Shown piece by piece: positions 24,228-32,893 of a stretch of DNA of 62,389 nucleotides. Under the pieces are notes generated by a model that had not been told where the DNA came from, ran no database searches, and saw nothing but the letters and a program-made list of their open reading frames with translations. Position numbers and translations under genes: made by a program. Numbering within the stretch: the stretch's first letter is position 1; every line of letters starts with the position of its first letter. Source of the stretch: Thermoproteota archaeon (GTDB taxonomy: Archaea; Thermoproteota; Korarchaeia; Korarchaeales; Korarchaeaceae); contig JAOZGN010000021.1 of NCBI GenBank assembly GCA_027491555.1, positions 1 to 62,389 of the forward strand, read 5' to 3'.

Positions 24228-25727
24228 GATGGGCTTTCTAGCGGCGAGCACTTCGTCGAGCCTGCCGGCGGCTGTGGAGCGAGGTGCCGTCTTGAGGATC
24301 TCTGGATCCTCGTACGCCTCCCGTAGCGCCCTCTCCAGGGCGGCCACGTACCTGTCAAGCTCCCTCTTGCTGTCCGACTCGGTCGGCTCTATCATAAGGG
24401 CCTCCTCCACTATCAGCGGGAAGTACATCGTCGGCGGGTGCACCCCGAGGTCGAGCAGCCTCTTGGCAACGTCCAGCGCCCTGACCCCTGTCTCCCTCCT
24501 GAGCGTCTTCAGGCTTATCACGAACTCGTGCTTACACGGATCCCCTGCTCCGTACTGTATTGATACGCCCCTTAGCCTGCGTACCTTGCTGAGCACGTAG
24601 TTTGCGTTCAACACGGCGGCCCCCGATACCGCCCTCACTCCCTCCGATCCCAGGCGCTTGAGGTACGCCCACGCCTTTACCACCACCCCGAAGTTTCCGT
24701 AGAACGCCCTAACCCTGCCGATGGTCTTAGGCACGGAGTAGTCTAGGTAGTACCCATTCTCTCCCCTCCTCACTAACGGGACCGGTAGGAAGTCCTTCAG
24801 CTCGTCGACGACGCCCACCGCCCCCGCGCCTGGACCTCCGGATCCGTGAGGTGTCGAGAACGTCTTGTGGAGGTTGAGGTGGGCAACATCTACACCCATG
24901 TCCGAGAGAAGGATCCTCCCGAGAATTGCGTTGAGATTCGCCCCGTCGTAGTAGATCAGGCCGCCGGCCCCGTGCACCAGGTCCGCTATCTCCAGAATAT
25001 CGGTCTCGAACAGGCCGAGCGTGTTGGGATTCGTGAGCATCATCCCAGCAGTGCGCTCACCGACGGCTTCCCTGAGCGCGGACATGTCTACCCTACCCCT
25101 CTCGTCGCTCGGGATCTTGACCACCTTGAAGCCCGCCATGGCCGCGCTGGCGAAGTTAGAGCCGTGTGCCGACACCGGGATCAGCATCTCGTCTCGCTGC
25201 GACTCACCCCCGTCCTCATGGTAGGCTCTGATCATCAGCGCCCCTGTGAACTCTCCGTGGGCCCCAGCGGCGGGCTGTAGCGTGTAGTAGGGGAGTCCCG
25301 TGAGCTTGGCTAGCATCTCAGCCAGCTCGTACATTATCTGCAGAGCCCCCTGAACAGTCTCCTCGGGCTGATAGGGATGAAGCCGGGTCACCTGCGGAAG
25401 GGCAGCCAGCCTCTCGTGAAGCTTCGGGTTGTACTTCATCGTGCAGGAGCCGAGCCAGTAGGACCCGCTATCGACGCCGTAGTTCATCTCCGCGAGGCGA
25501 GAGAAGTGCCTCGCCACCTCGGGGGCGGCGAGGGACGGCAGGCGCAGCTCCTCCCTCCTCAGGTTCTCCGGGACTAGCTCCTCAGGCGAGTCAACCCCAA
25601 GCTCCTCCAACAGCTCCGGCTCCACCCTGAAGCGGTAGTAGCCGTCGCCGTGCGAGAGCTCGAACAGGGTCGGCTCTAGGATCTCTCGGCCTGCGGCCCA
25701 CCTGGCCTGCCTGAACTCTCCCTCCAC
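24186..25727 (-). CDS. gcvPB: Glycine dehydrogenase (decarboxylating) subunit 2
   Basis: PLP-bearing half of the split P-protein of the glycine cleavage system, 513 residues. The PLP lysine is in LNLHKTFSTPHGSGGPG, and NYGVDSGSYWLGSCTMKYNP and GAHGEFTGAL mark the subunit. With GcvPA it decarboxylates glycine and passes the aminomethyl group to lipoyl-GcvH. GTG start at 25727, one base after the gcvPA stop. GcvH is encoded 5 kb away; GcvT is not seen. Confidence 0.96.
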   Translation of the reverse strand: MEGEFRQARWAAGREILEPTLFELSHGDGYYRFRVEPELLEELGVDSPEELVPENLRREELRLPSLAAPEVARHFSRLAEMNYGVDSGSYWLGSCTMKYNPKLHERLAALPQVTRLHPYQPEETVQGALQIMYELAEMLAKLTGLPYYTLQPAAGAHGEFTGALMIRAYHEDGGESQRDEMLIPVSAHGSNFASAAMAGFKVVKIPSDERGRVDMSALREAVGERTAGMMLTNPNTLGLFETDILEIADLVHGAGGLIYYDGANLNAILGRILLSDMGVDVAHLNLHKTFSTPHGSGGPGAGAVGVVDELKDFLPVPLVRRGENGYYLDYSVPKTIGRVRAFYGNFGVVVKAWAYLKRLGSEGVRAVSGAAVLNANYVLSKVRRLRGVSIQYGAGDPCKHEFVISLKTLRRETGVRALDVAKRLLDLGVHPPTMYFPLIVEEALMIEPTESDSKRELDRYVAALERALREAYEDPEILKTAPRSTAAGRLDEVLAARKPILSWRMYERRQEQA

Positions 25728-25728
25728 A

Positions 25729-27135
25729 TCACATCACCTCCCTCAGCGCCGCGACCAGCGCGTCCAAGTCCGCCTTCGAGTGCCTCTCCGTCGTCGCGAT
25801 CAGAACGCTGTCTCTGAGCTCCGGGAACCACCTGCCGACCCACGGGCCTATCAGGATCCCCTTCTCGAGGAGCTTCCTAGCTACTACCCTCCAGTCGGCG
25901 GACTCGGCGGACACCAAGAACTCCTTGAAGTGGAAGGAGCCAAACTTGGGCGCCGACAGGCCGGGGATCTCGTTGATCCGCCTCTGTAGGTAGTGAGAGT
26001 TAGCTATGATCTTCTCTCCGAGGGTCCGCATCCCGCTGGGTCCCATGAGCGCCATGTAGACCGCGGCCCTGATGGCCATGAGGGCCTCATTCGTCGTGAT
26101 GTTGGAGGTCGCCCTCTCCTGCCTTATGTGCTGCTCCCTGGTCTGCAGGGTCATGACGTAGCCTCGTCTCCCGTCGGCGGTTCGTGTCATTCCTATGACT
26201 CTCCCGGGAAGCTGGCGTATGAGTCTTGGATCTGCCTTGGTGGCGAAGATCCCCAGATATGGTCCACCGTAGCTCATGTAGAGTCCTAGGGGCTGGCCCT
26301 CACCCACGACAATGTCGGCGCCCATCTCCCCTGGTGCGCGGAGCACGCCCAGGGCTGAGGGGTCGACCCCCACGACCATGAGGCCCCCAGCGCGATGGAC
26401 TGCGTCTGCGGCCCCCTCGATGGGTTCCTCCGCGACTCCGAAGAAGTTCGGATACTCCAGGTAGACCATGGCCGTGCTCTCATCGACGGCTCCCTCGATT
26501 CGATCGAGCGGAACGGTGCCCCTCCTCGGGTCGAAGTCGACCACCTTAATCTCAGCGTGGGGGACGACGTAGGTTCTGAGGACCTCCAGCCTCTCGGGGT
26601 GGGCGCTCTTGGGGACAACTATCACGTGACGCCTCGTCACCCTTAGCGCCATTCTGGCAGCCTCACCGAGGGCCGTGGACCAGTCGTAGAGGGAGGAGTT
26701 GGCGGCTTCCATTCCAGTAAGCTCGCAGATGAGCGATTGGTATTCAAACAGCGCCTGGAGGGAGCCCTGTGAGATCTCAGGTTGATAGGGCGTGTAGGCC
26801 GTGTAAAACTCCTGCTTCCCAGAGACCTCGTCGACGAGCGCCGGGACGTAGTGATCCCAAGACCCTCCTCCCATGAAGCACCTCATACTCCAAGCTCCCA
26901 GGTTCTTCCCCAGGACTCTCTGAGCCTCAGCCTCCACGGTGACCTCGTCCTTACCCTCACCGATATCGGGTACTTCGCTGAGCATCGCCGACTCAGGCAC
27001 GTCCCGGAATAGTTCCTCTACGGAGCGAACGCCTATCTCACTTAACATCTCCTGAACGATTCTCTCATCCCAATTGGGGATGAGACCGGATACTGGCCTG
27101 ATAGAGCCCGGACCCTCGGGGTCTTTCTCTCTCAA
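25729..27135 (-). CDS. gcvPA: Glycine dehydrogenase (decarboxylating) subunit 1
   Basis: Partner half of the split P-protein, 468 residues, with family segments [43 protein letters not shown] and [13 protein letters not shown]. The start is taken at TTG 27135, since no ATG or GTG lies before the conserved [12 protein letters not shown]; the N-terminus is somewhat long. A TATA-like CTAATTAG at 27165-27172 is about 33 bases upstream. Cotranscribed with gcvPB. Confidence 0.94.
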   Translation of the reverse strand: MREKDPEGPGSIRPVSGLIPNWDERIVQEMLSEIGVRSVEELFRDVPESAMLSEVPDIGEGKDEVTVEAEAQRVLGKNLGAWSMRCFMGGGSWDHYVPALVDEVSGKQEFYTAYTPYQPEISQGSLQALFEYQSLICELTGMEAANSSLYDWSTALGEAARMALRVTRRHVIVVPKSAHPERLEVLRTYVVPHAEIKVVDFDPRRGTVPLDRIEGAVDESTAMVYLEYPNFFGVAEEPIEGAADAVHRAGGLMVVGVDPSALGVLRAPGEMGADIVVGEGQPLGLYMSYGGPYLGIFATKADPRLIRQLPGRVIGMTRTADGRRGYVMTLQTREQHIRQERATSNITTNEALMAIRAAVYMALMGPSGMRTLGEKIIANSHYLQRRINEIPGLSAPKFGSFHFKEFLVSAESADWRVVARKLLEKGILIGPWVGRWFPELRDSVLIATTERHSKADLDALVAALREVM

Positions 27136-27277
27136 GGGCGATCGTTGACGCCGCAGGCCAAATGCTAATTAGGTTCTCCCAGCCGCCCCCAGGGGGTGCA
27201 CGCACGCGATCCGGCGGAGCGAGTCCCATAAGCGTGATCCAAAGGTTTGGGCGTGGGTCCCTACGAGGGTACCTGAT

Positions 27278-27300
27278 GAAACTTTCAAGCGAAACTTTCA
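27278..27300. promoter_or_regulatory. Twin palindrome GAAACTTTC, possible operator
   Basis: GAAACTTTCA occurs at 27278-27287 and again at 27291-27300. Each core GAAA-C-TTTC is a perfect palindrome and the copies are 13 bases apart, about one helical turn. Such spaced small palindromes suit a dimeric regulator binding as a tetramer, for example a ribbon-helix-helix protein like the one encoded at 27636. It lies 143 bases before gcvPA and 336 before the regulator gene, so the controlled gene is unclear. Confidence 0.4.
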
Positions 27301-27607
27301 CCCGCATAGCTCCTGCGCTAAGGTGAACTGGCGCTGACCTGAAATGTTTCTAAAATAGATAATATCACGACTCTCCCTTCTCGCTGATCTTTACAGAGCA
27401 ATGACAGGTTCTATTCAGATGCATTGGTTTGTTAGCTTACTTTATAGTCTCTTTTCCTGAGATGTTCTCAAATAAATGCGAATTATCTTATAGCATCACT
27501 CTGCCGAACTTATTTCCGTTCACCGTACGCGACCACCAACTTCTCTCGGCGAGCCGGGATACCTCTCCGACAAGCCTTTAATTTCCGAATGGAAGAGATA
27601 GCCGTCT

Positions 27608-27632
27608 CGCGGGTGTTTGCCACCCGCGGGAG
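27608..27632 (+). promoter_or_regulatory. 5' leader hairpin at the start of the cdrS-like gene
   Basis: CGCGGGTG (27608-27615) pairs perfectly with CACCCGCG (27621-27628) around a TTTGC loop. The predicted transcription start is near 27602 and the ATG is at 27636, so the hairpin fills the leader. The purine run GGGAG (27628-27632), the best ribosome-binding candidate, directly abuts its 3' strand. Confidence 0.5.
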
Positions 27633-27635
27633 CGT

Positions 27636-27866
27636 ATGAGTATGTCTGAGGGTTATCGGGCCAGGAGAGCCGGTTCGGACGGTGTCTTTTCCCCCGCCGT
27701 CGTGTCGGTCAAGCTCCCCATAAGTCTCCTCAACCAGCTTGAGATTCTCAGGGATGCGCTCGGTTATTCGACCAGGAGCGAGCTCATCAGGGATGCGCTC
27801 AGGGAGTTCATCCTGAGCAGGCACCAGCTCATCGGCGCTTACTCCCCTGAGGGAGGTGGGGCGTGA
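27636..27866 (+). CDS. Ribbon-helix-helix regulator, CdrS-like
   Basis: A 76-residue protein with a basic N-terminal tail and a ribbon-helix-helix domain (about 23-62): strand VVSVKLPISLLNQLEIL, turn ALGYSTRSELIRDALREFIL. Such dimers bind short palindromes. It is followed directly by ftsZ2 with overlapping stop and start. In haloarchaea, the RHH protein CdrS lies beside ftsZ2 and controls cell division; the size, fold and context here match, so a CdrS-like role is inferred. ATG at 27636 or 27642; both are in frame. A generic CopG-type antitoxin is the alternative, but no toxin is adjacent. Confidence 0.82.
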   Translation: MSMSEGYRARRAGSDGVFSPAVVSVKLPISLLNQLEILRDALGYSTRSELIRDALREFILSRHQLIGAYSPEGGGA

Positions 27867-29122
27867 TGGCCAGAATGATAGAGGACGCCCTCCGACTCAA
27901 GTCCGAACTGGCCGGGGTGGGGGCGTCGGAGGAGGATGACCCCCTGAGCATGATCAGGAGGATCATGAAGTCTGAGCCGACCGAGGACGACATCCCCGAC
28001 TTCTACGCAGACGTTCTGGGAGCCTCGTCGCCGGAGGTCGGTGAGGCCAACATAGTAATCGTGGGCGTCGGCGGCGCGGGCTGCAACACGGTGAACACGA
28101 TCATGAAGGTGGGCATAACGGGCGCCAAGGCAGTTGCCATCAACACCGACAAGAAACACCTCGACAAGATCAACGCCCACGTGAAGGTCCTCATCGGCGA
28201 GTCCATCACCGGCGGACTAGGAGCGGGCGGCTACCCAGAGATAGGCAGGGCCTGCGCCGAGAAGGACGCCCACCTCATCGCGGAGGCGCTGGGGAAGAGG
28301 CCAGACCTCGTCTTCATCGCGGCGGGGATGGGCGGAGGCACGGGCACCGGGGCAGCGCCGGTGGTTGCGAAGATCGCCAAGGACAAGGGGGCCATAGTGA
28401 TAGCGGTGGTGACGCTCCCCTTCAAGAGCGAAGGCAAGCCCAGGATGGCTAAGGCCGCGGAGGGCGTCAAGAGGCTCGCTGAGTACTCGGACACTATCGT
28501 CACGATCTACAACGACAAGCTGCTCAGGTTCAAGAACCTGCCGCTTGATGAGGCGTTCGCCGTCGCGGACTACTTCCTCGCCATAATGGTGAAGGGGATC
28601 ACGGAGATCATAACCAAGAGGGCCCTCGTCAACGTGGACTACGCGGACATAAGGGCTCTGATGAGCACAGGCGGGCTGGCCGCTGTCGGCATTGGTGAGG
28701 CGAGCGGCAGGAAGGGAGAAAGGATCGAGGCTGCCATAAGGATGGCCATGGAGAATCCGCTGGTGGACTTCAAACCAGACGGGGCCAGGGGTGCGATACT
28801 AGTGGTCTTAGGCGGCAAGAACATGACCCTGGAGGAGGTTCACAAGGCCGCAGAGATAGTCTCGTCCAAGCTTGCACCCAACGCGGTGTTCAAGTGGGGG
28901 GCCGACATTGACCCGTCGCTTGGCGACAGGATCAGGGTGATCCTGCTATTCTCTGGCATCAAAGCGCCGAACATTATCATAAGGCAGAAGCAGGGAGTCC
29001 CCACCATCGTCGACCCGGTGACCAGGGGTCTTGTCGGCATACAGGACGAGCCTGAGCCCAGGGAGAAGGTACTCGAGATCGTCCAGTCGATCGTCGCGCC
29101 GAAAGTGATGACCTTCGACTGA
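27866..29122 (+). CDS. ftsZ2: Cell division GTPase FtsZ (FtsZ2-type)
   Basis: The second FtsZ, 418 residues. An acidic N-terminal extension of about 50 residues precedes [14 protein letters not shown]; the tubulin signature is [12 protein letters not shown] and the T7 loop [11 protein letters not shown]. In haloarchaea FtsZ1 stabilises and FtsZ2 constricts the ring; which subtype this is needs a tree. It is coupled to the RHH gene: its ATG at 27866 touches the upstream stop (TGATG); a GTG at 27863 is in frame. A hairpin terminator follows the stop. Confidence 0.95.
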   Translation: MARMIEDALRLKSELAGVGASEEDDPLSMIRRIMKSEPTEDDIPDFYADVLGASSPEVGEANIVIVGVGGAGCNTVNTIMKVGITGAKAVAINTDKKHLDKINAHVKVLIGESITGGLGAGGYPEIGRACAEKDAHLIAEALGKRPDLVFIAAGMGGGTGTGAAPVVAKIAKDKGAIVIAVVTLPFKSEGKPRMAKAAEGVKRLAEYSDTIVTIYNDKLLRFKNLPLDEAFAVADYFLAIMVKGITEIITKRALVNVDYADIRALMSTGGLAAVGIGEASGRKGERIEAAIRMAMENPLVDFKPDGARGAILVVLGGKNMTLEEVHKAAEIVSSKLAPNAVFKWGADIDPSLGDRIRVILLFSGIKAPNIIIRQKQGVPTIVDPVTRGLVGIQDEPEPREKVLEIVQSIVAPKVMTFD

Positions 29123-29145
29123 CCCCCCGCTTTTTTCGTGGGGGG
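29123..29145. terminator. Hairpin terminator after ftsZ2
   Basis: CCCCCCGC (29123-29130) pairs with GTGGGGGG (29138-29145) around a TTTTTTC loop: an 8-bp stem with one G-U pair directly at the ftsZ2 stop. It lies between two convergent genes (ftsZ2 and the COG3199 kinase), so it could act on both strands; the T-run is in the loop rather than after the stem. Confidence 0.5.
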
Positions 29146-29170
29146 CTTCTCCACCCCCCACCCATCGCTA

Positions 29171-30283
29171 TCATTGGACCTTGATCATGGTCTCCTCCCT
29201 GTAGCCCGTTACGACCCTCAGGTATCCCCTGAATTTCGCCCTCAGATCCTCGTCGACGTCCAGTCTCAGTTCCCTCACCTTCGCCAGCTTGGCCGGGTGC
29301 GATATCACGATGAAATCTGTCCTGTCCAGCCTCTCCAAAACCTTTCTCGAGATCTGTTGGTTCCCTCGCCCGAGCAGAACCCCCGAGCCACCCACGGGCG
29401 TGAGGATCAGCTTGATGGGACCTATGTGCCGGGATACCAGCGCCTCGAGTTCACGCGCGCTCACGTCCCTGGCGGCGAGGCGTTTCCCCAAAACGACATC
29501 CACGCCGAGCGGAGTCTTCTCAATTCCGAGTCTCTCTGCGACCTTGCAGACGGTAGATCCGGGACCCAAAATGTAGAGGGCGTTCGGATCCAGATTCTCC
29601 GCCAGGTAGGCGGCTATTCCATCGTAGACGGCCTCATCGTCCGCGTGAGTTAACTCCTTGGTGTATTGGACGTGGGCAGGATCGTCGGGAGTGATAGCGT
29701 ATCCCCTCAGCTCCAGCCTTAGCTCTCCACTGCGATAGAGGTCCTCAACGGCGTCCACTATCTCGGCGGTGCGGAGGCCGACCCGACCCTCCAGGTACTC
29801 TGCCGCCAGCAGCCCTGCATCCTCCGGCGAGTACGCGAACACGCCCGAGAACATCTTCACCCCTGCCGGTATCCCCAGAATCGGGACCTCCTGATCCACA
29901 GCAGACACCACGTCGGCCGCAGTACCGTCGCCTCCACAGAACAGTATCAGCGCGACCCCCATTCCGCTCATCTGCCTCGCGGCCTCCATAGTGTCCTCAG
30001 GCGTAGTGTCGCTGGAATCTGGGACACCGAGTACCCTGGCGATGCGGGCTCCGGCCCTCTCTAAGACCAGTTCCCCCATGACCCCCTGCGGCGAAGCGAA
30101 TTCAACTCCTGGGAGTCTGGTCAAGAGGGCCCTCACAGCCCTCTCAGCCCTGATCGGGGATGTGGGCTTGTATCCCTGACTCAGCGCCTTCTGTACGATC
30201 CAGGGCGCGTCGGTACCCTTGAACCCTGCGGGCCCGCCTAGTCCAGCGATGGGGTTCACTATGAGTCCGATGAGCCTCTTCAC
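29171..30283 (-). CDS. ATP-NAD kinase-like protein (COG3199)
   Basis: A 370-residue member of the NAD/diacylglycerol kinase superfamily. The N-terminal GLIVNPIAGLGG and the nucleotide motif FCGGDGTAADVVSA (about 115-128) define it; LGPGSTVCKVAERLG and TPVGGSGVLLGRG follow. COG3199 proteins are predicted ATP-NAD kinases in many archaea; the phosphate acceptor is unproven here. GTG at 30283 lies about 28 bases from a TATA element shared with the divergent RecA-like gene. Confidence 0.85.
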   Translation of the reverse strand: MKRLIGLIVNPIAGLGGPAGFKGTDAPWIVQKALSQGYKPTSPIRAERAVRALLTRLPGVEFASPQGVMGELVLERAGARIARVLGVPDSSDTTPEDTMEAARQMSGMGVALILFCGGDGTAADVVSAVDQEVPILGIPAGVKMFSGVFAYSPEDAGLLAAEYLEGRVGLRTAEIVDAVEDLYRSGELRLELRGYAITPDDPAHVQYTKELTHADDEAVYDGIAAYLAENLDPNALYILGPGSTVCKVAERLGIEKTPLGVDVVLGKRLAARDVSARELEALVSRHIGPIKLILTPVGGSGVLLGRGNQQISRKVLERLDRTDFIVISHPAKLAKVRELRLDVDEDLRAKFRGYLRVVTGYREETMIKVQ

Positions 30284-30307
30284 GAGAAGGCCCCCACCTG
30301 AGTTCGC

Positions 30308-30315
30308 GTTAAAAG
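30308..30315. promoter_or_regulatory. Bidirectional TATA element at 30.3 kb
   Basis: GTTAAAAG, read as CTTTTAAC on the other strand, is 25-29 bases from the GTG codons of both divergent genes (30283 minus, 30337 plus). It is the only TATA-like element in the gap and is the main reason for choosing the GTG at 30337. Confidence 0.6.
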
Positions 30316-30336
30316 TTGACAGAAGCTCACTCCCAG

Positions 30337-30966
30337 GTGCTCCTAGACCTGCTCAAACTGCCGCCTGGTCTCACACTGCTACACGGCTCGCCAGGGGTCG
30401 GCAAGACCACCATAGCCACGATGTTGGCTCGAGAAATGGCTGACCAAGGCCGAGAGGTGATCTACTTCGACACCTCCACCGCGGGTGAGGGGGTATCGAG
30501 GCTGTACTCTAAGATCAGCGGAGCAGATCCAGCTGCGGAGAAGATCAGGGCGGTGGTCGCCCCTCCGCGCAGGCTTCGCAGACTCGTCATCCCCATCCTC
30601 GCGAGATTCGGCGAGGCGTCTCCAAGCCTGATCGTGGACGAGCTCTCTGCGATCTTCCTGTCGATCGCCGCAACGGTTCCAGCGGATGACGTGAAGACTC
30701 GCTCTAGGGCGTACAGGGAGATGCTCGCCGTTGCCGCCCTCATGAGGGCCTATGCGGAGGGGAACGCCGTCGTGTGCGTTGCCGTAGTGGACGACACCCC
30801 GGAGGGTATGCCTGTGGGCGGCCGAGCCCTGACGACGCTGATATCCTCTTCGATAGCCATTACGAGGAGTGAGCGGGGGGTGGGAATGATCGTGGTTGAG
30901 GAGGGCCCTGCGAAGGGGATGGAGGTCGAGTTCCGAGTGACCGGAAGGGGACCGGTGCTCCTTTAA
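30337..30966 (+). CDS. RecA-superfamily ATPase, RadB-like
   Basis: A 209-residue RecA-core protein without the N-terminal helix-hairpin-helix domain of RadA. Walker A is GSPGVGKTTIA near residue 18; a Walker B-like LIVDELSAIFL follows near residue 105. This layout fits archaeal RadB, a recombination mediator, but the similarity is general and KaiC-like ATPases are an alternative. The GTG at 30337 is 26 bases after the shared TATA element; a TTG at 30316 is in frame but would overlap the promoter. CarS and RadA follow on the same strand. Confidence 0.65.
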   Translation: MLLDLLKLPPGLTLLHGSPGVGKTTIATMLAREMADQGREVIYFDTSTAGEGVSRLYSKISGADPAAEKIRAVVAPPRRLRRLVIPILARFGEASPSLIVDELSAIFLSIAATVPADDVKTRSRAYREMLAVAALMRAYAEGNAVVCVAVVDDTPEGMPVGGRALTTLISSSIAITRSERGVGMIVVEEGPAKGMEVEFRVTGRGPVLL

Positions 30967-30998
30967 ATCAAGGGCTCCCGCCCCCCAACACGACCCAA

Positions 30999-31478
30999 AT
31001 GGAGCAGATCGCCGCCCTGATCAAGGACGCACTTTGGTTCGTCTTGCCAGCATACTTTGCAAACGCGGCACCCGTCGTCTTGGGTGGAGGTCCTCCCCTT
31101 GACGGCGGGAGGACTTGGAAAGATGGCAGGCCGCTGCTGGGCAGCAACAAGACTGTCAGGGGATTCATCTCCGGCATACTCCTCGGTACGCTTGTGGGAA
31201 TAGCTCAGGGGAGGGCTCTGGCTGGGTTTCTGATGGGCCTGGGGAGCATGTTGGGAGACGCCATGGGTTCCTTTATCAAAAGGCGCCTCGACTTGAAGCC
31301 AGGGGATCAGGCACCGGGGTTGGATCAGCTTGGATTCCTTTTGGTCGCGCTAGTGCTGGTGTACCCGCTGGAGAGGCCCGATCCGGCGACAGTCCTGACA
31401 GCCGTTCTGATAACCCCATTCGCCCACGTGGCCACCAACGCTGTGGCCGTCCTCCTCGGCCTGAAGAGGTGGTTATGA
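30999..31478 (+). CDS. carS: CDP-archaeol synthase
   Basis: Membrane enzyme of 159 residues that activates unsaturated archaetidic acid with CTP in ether-lipid synthesis. The family motif region PLDGGRTWKDGRPLLGSNKT and KTVRGFISG lies in a cytoplasmic loop, followed by helices and GDAMGSFIKRRLDLKPGD with the conserved acidic/basic residues. About five transmembrane helices. It works with the GGGP synthase at 10.7 kb in the same pathway. RadA begins 2 bases after its stop. Confidence 0.92.
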   Translation: MEQIAALIKDALWFVLPAYFANAAPVVLGGGPPLDGGRTWKDGRPLLGSNKTVRGFISGILLGTLVGIAQGRALAGFLMGLGSMLGDAMGSFIKRRLDLKPGDQAPGLDQLGFLLVALVLVYPLERPDPATVLTAVLITPFAHVATNAVAVLLGLKRWL

Positions 31479-31479
31479 T

Positions 31480-32412
31480 TTGGCCGAGGTTCGGGAGTTC
31501 CTGAAAGCCAGGGGATATCCGGACTGGATCATAAAGCGAGTGCAGGCCAACTTCTCGTCGGTGAGGGAACTCTCGTTGACTCCCCCCGGCGTCTTAGCCG
31601 AGACTTGCGGTGTAGACACGAAGATCGCGAGAGAGATTGTGCGCCAGGCCGCCGAGGCGACTATCTCTCTAAAGTCGGCCCTCGAGGTAGCTCGAACCCC
31701 CAAGAATTACCTCAAATTCTTGGTGAGGTCCATAGACGAGCTCCTCGGTGGGGGGCTTCCAAGCGGATCTCTCGTTGAGATATATGGGGAGCCAGGAGTC
31801 GGTAAGACGCAGACCGCGCTCCACCTGGCCGTCAACGCCCTTCTCCCGCCGGACAAGGGTGGGCTGGGCGGGAGGGTTGTCTACGTGGACACCGAGGGAG
31901 GGTTCTCTCCAGCTAGAGTGTCTGCCATGGCCAGGGCTAGGGGGCTGGATCCAGAATCTGTCCTAGAGCGCATATCCGTGGCAGAGGTTCGGACGGTGGA
32001 GGCCCTATTGGTTGCACTCTCTCGGGCACGCGAGGAGGTCAAGGCCGGAGCAGTCCTTGTGGTTGTGGACTCTTTGCTCTCACCCTTCAGGCAGGAGTAT
32101 TCGGGTCTGGGCATGCTTGCTGCCAGGCAGCAGAGGCTTGCCGCGGCGCTCGGGGAGCTGGGCAGGACGGCAGACCTCGGCGCCGTATGCGTGGTCACTA
32201 ACCACGTTATCGGGAGGACAGGCGGGTTCCAGTCCTACGCTCCCGCAGGGGGGTATGTGTTGGGTCACGCCCCCGACCCCGTGCTGTTGATCAGGCGGTC
32301 TGTCAGGAACAGGCGCATCCTGAGCATAGTCGATTCCTCTCACCTGCCGCCTGGGGAGGCGCTGTTCGCAATCACGGAAGCCGGGCTCGTCGATGTAGAG
32401 GGACTTGCGTAA
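31480..32412 (+). CDS. radA: DNA repair and recombination protein RadA
   Basis: Archaeal Rad51/RecA recombinase, 310 residues. The N-terminal helix-hairpin-helix domain (about 1-60) is followed by a polymerisation/linker segment and the ATPase core: Walker A GEPGVGKTQ (about 106-114), Walker B AVLVVVDSLLSPFR, the EYSGLGMLAARQQ helix, and the DNA-binding loop around THVIGRTGGFQ-like VVTNHVIGRTGG. No intein. TTG start at 31480, directly after carS. Some substitutions in the normally very conserved DSLTSHFR region (DSLLSPFR) are visible. Confidence 0.88.
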   Translation: MAEVREFLKARGYPDWIIKRVQANFSSVRELSLTPPGVLAETCGVDTKIAREIVRQAAEATISLKSALEVARTPKNYLKFLVRSIDELLGGGLPSGSLVEIYGEPGVGKTQTALHLAVNALLPPDKGGLGGRVVYVDTEGGFSPARVSAMARARGLDPESVLERISVAEVRTVEALLVALSRAREEVKAGAVLVVVDSLLSPFRQEYSGLGMLAARQQRLAAALGELGRTADLGAVCVVTNHVIGRTGGFQSYAPAGGYVLGHAPDPVLLIRRSVRNRRILSIVDSSHLPPGEALFAITEAGLVDVEGLA

Positions 32413-32458
32413 ACGTTCTATAATTGGAAGCCTGCGGCTCCCCCTCGGGTGTTGTCGC

Positions 32459-32881
32459 TTGGATCAGGTGCCGAGGGATCGAAAGTATACCAAGACCCAC
32501 GAGTGGGCGAAGCTCGAGGACGGGCGGGTCAGGGTAGGGTTGACGAAGCACGCGATTGACTCTCTCGGGGATCTCACGTACGTCGAGGTGAAGTCAATAG
32601 GCACGGAGGTGGAGAAGGGCGGCGAGTTGGGCCTCGTAGAAAGCAACAAGGCCGTCGAACACATCTACGCGCCTGTCAGCGGAAGGGTGGTGGAGCTGAA
32701 CTCGGACGCTGGAGTGATAGAGGAAGGTGGGACCGAGATCACTGGGGAGCTCGAGGTTATCTCAGAGGACCCCTACGGGCAAGGATGGATAGTAGTTCTA
32801 GAGCCTACCAAGCTTGATGAGGAGTGGGATCAGCTCCTCTCTCCAGAGGAGTACGAGAAGCTCCTCTCTGAGGAGAGTTGA
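32459..32881 (+). CDS. gcvH: Glycine cleavage system H protein
   Basis: Lipoyl carrier that shuttles the aminomethyl group between P and T proteins. The barrel-sandwich fold is marked by KYTKTHEWAKLEDG, GDLTYVEVKSIG and the lipoylation lysine in GLVESNKAVEHIYAP (about residue 60). The start is uncertain: TTG 32459 or GTG 32468 fit family length and a TATA-like CTATAATT at 32418-32425; the frame stays open to 32405. 140 residues from the TTG. It lies apart from gcvPA/gcvPB, between radA and hef. Confidence 0.93.
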   Translation: MDQVPRDRKYTKTHEWAKLEDGRVRVGLTKHAIDSLGDLTYVEVKSIGTEVEKGGELGLVESNKAVEHIYAPVSGRVVELNSDAGVIEEGGTEITGELEVISEDPYGQGWIVVLEPTKLDEEWDQLLSPEEYEKLLSEES

Positions 32882-32893
32882 GGTCAGGGGGAC

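Larger units (their letters stand above)
27136..27635. other. Long, partly AT-rich intergenic region
   Basis: 500 bases between the divergent gcvPA and the cdrS-like/ftsZ2 operon, with no supported gene. The first half is GC-rich; about 27310-27520 is markedly AT-rich for this genome, with several TATA-like strings (TAAAATAGATAATAT, ACTTTATAG, AAATAAATG, ATTATCTTATAG). The region also holds twin GAAACTTTC palindromes and, at its end, a TATA box (CCTTTAATTT, 27571-27580) plus a hairpin before the regulator gene. It probably contains multi-site control for one or both operons; an unannotated small RNA cannot be excluded. Confidence 0.5.

Noticed and set aside
27276..27302. CRISPR repeat
   Set aside because: Only two copies of a 10-base unit with a 3-base spacer; no array or cas gene is present in the window.
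27136..27635. Glycine riboswitch ahead of gcvPA
   Set aside because: No tandem aptamer-like paired core could be recognised; the palindromes there look like protein-binding DNA sites instead.
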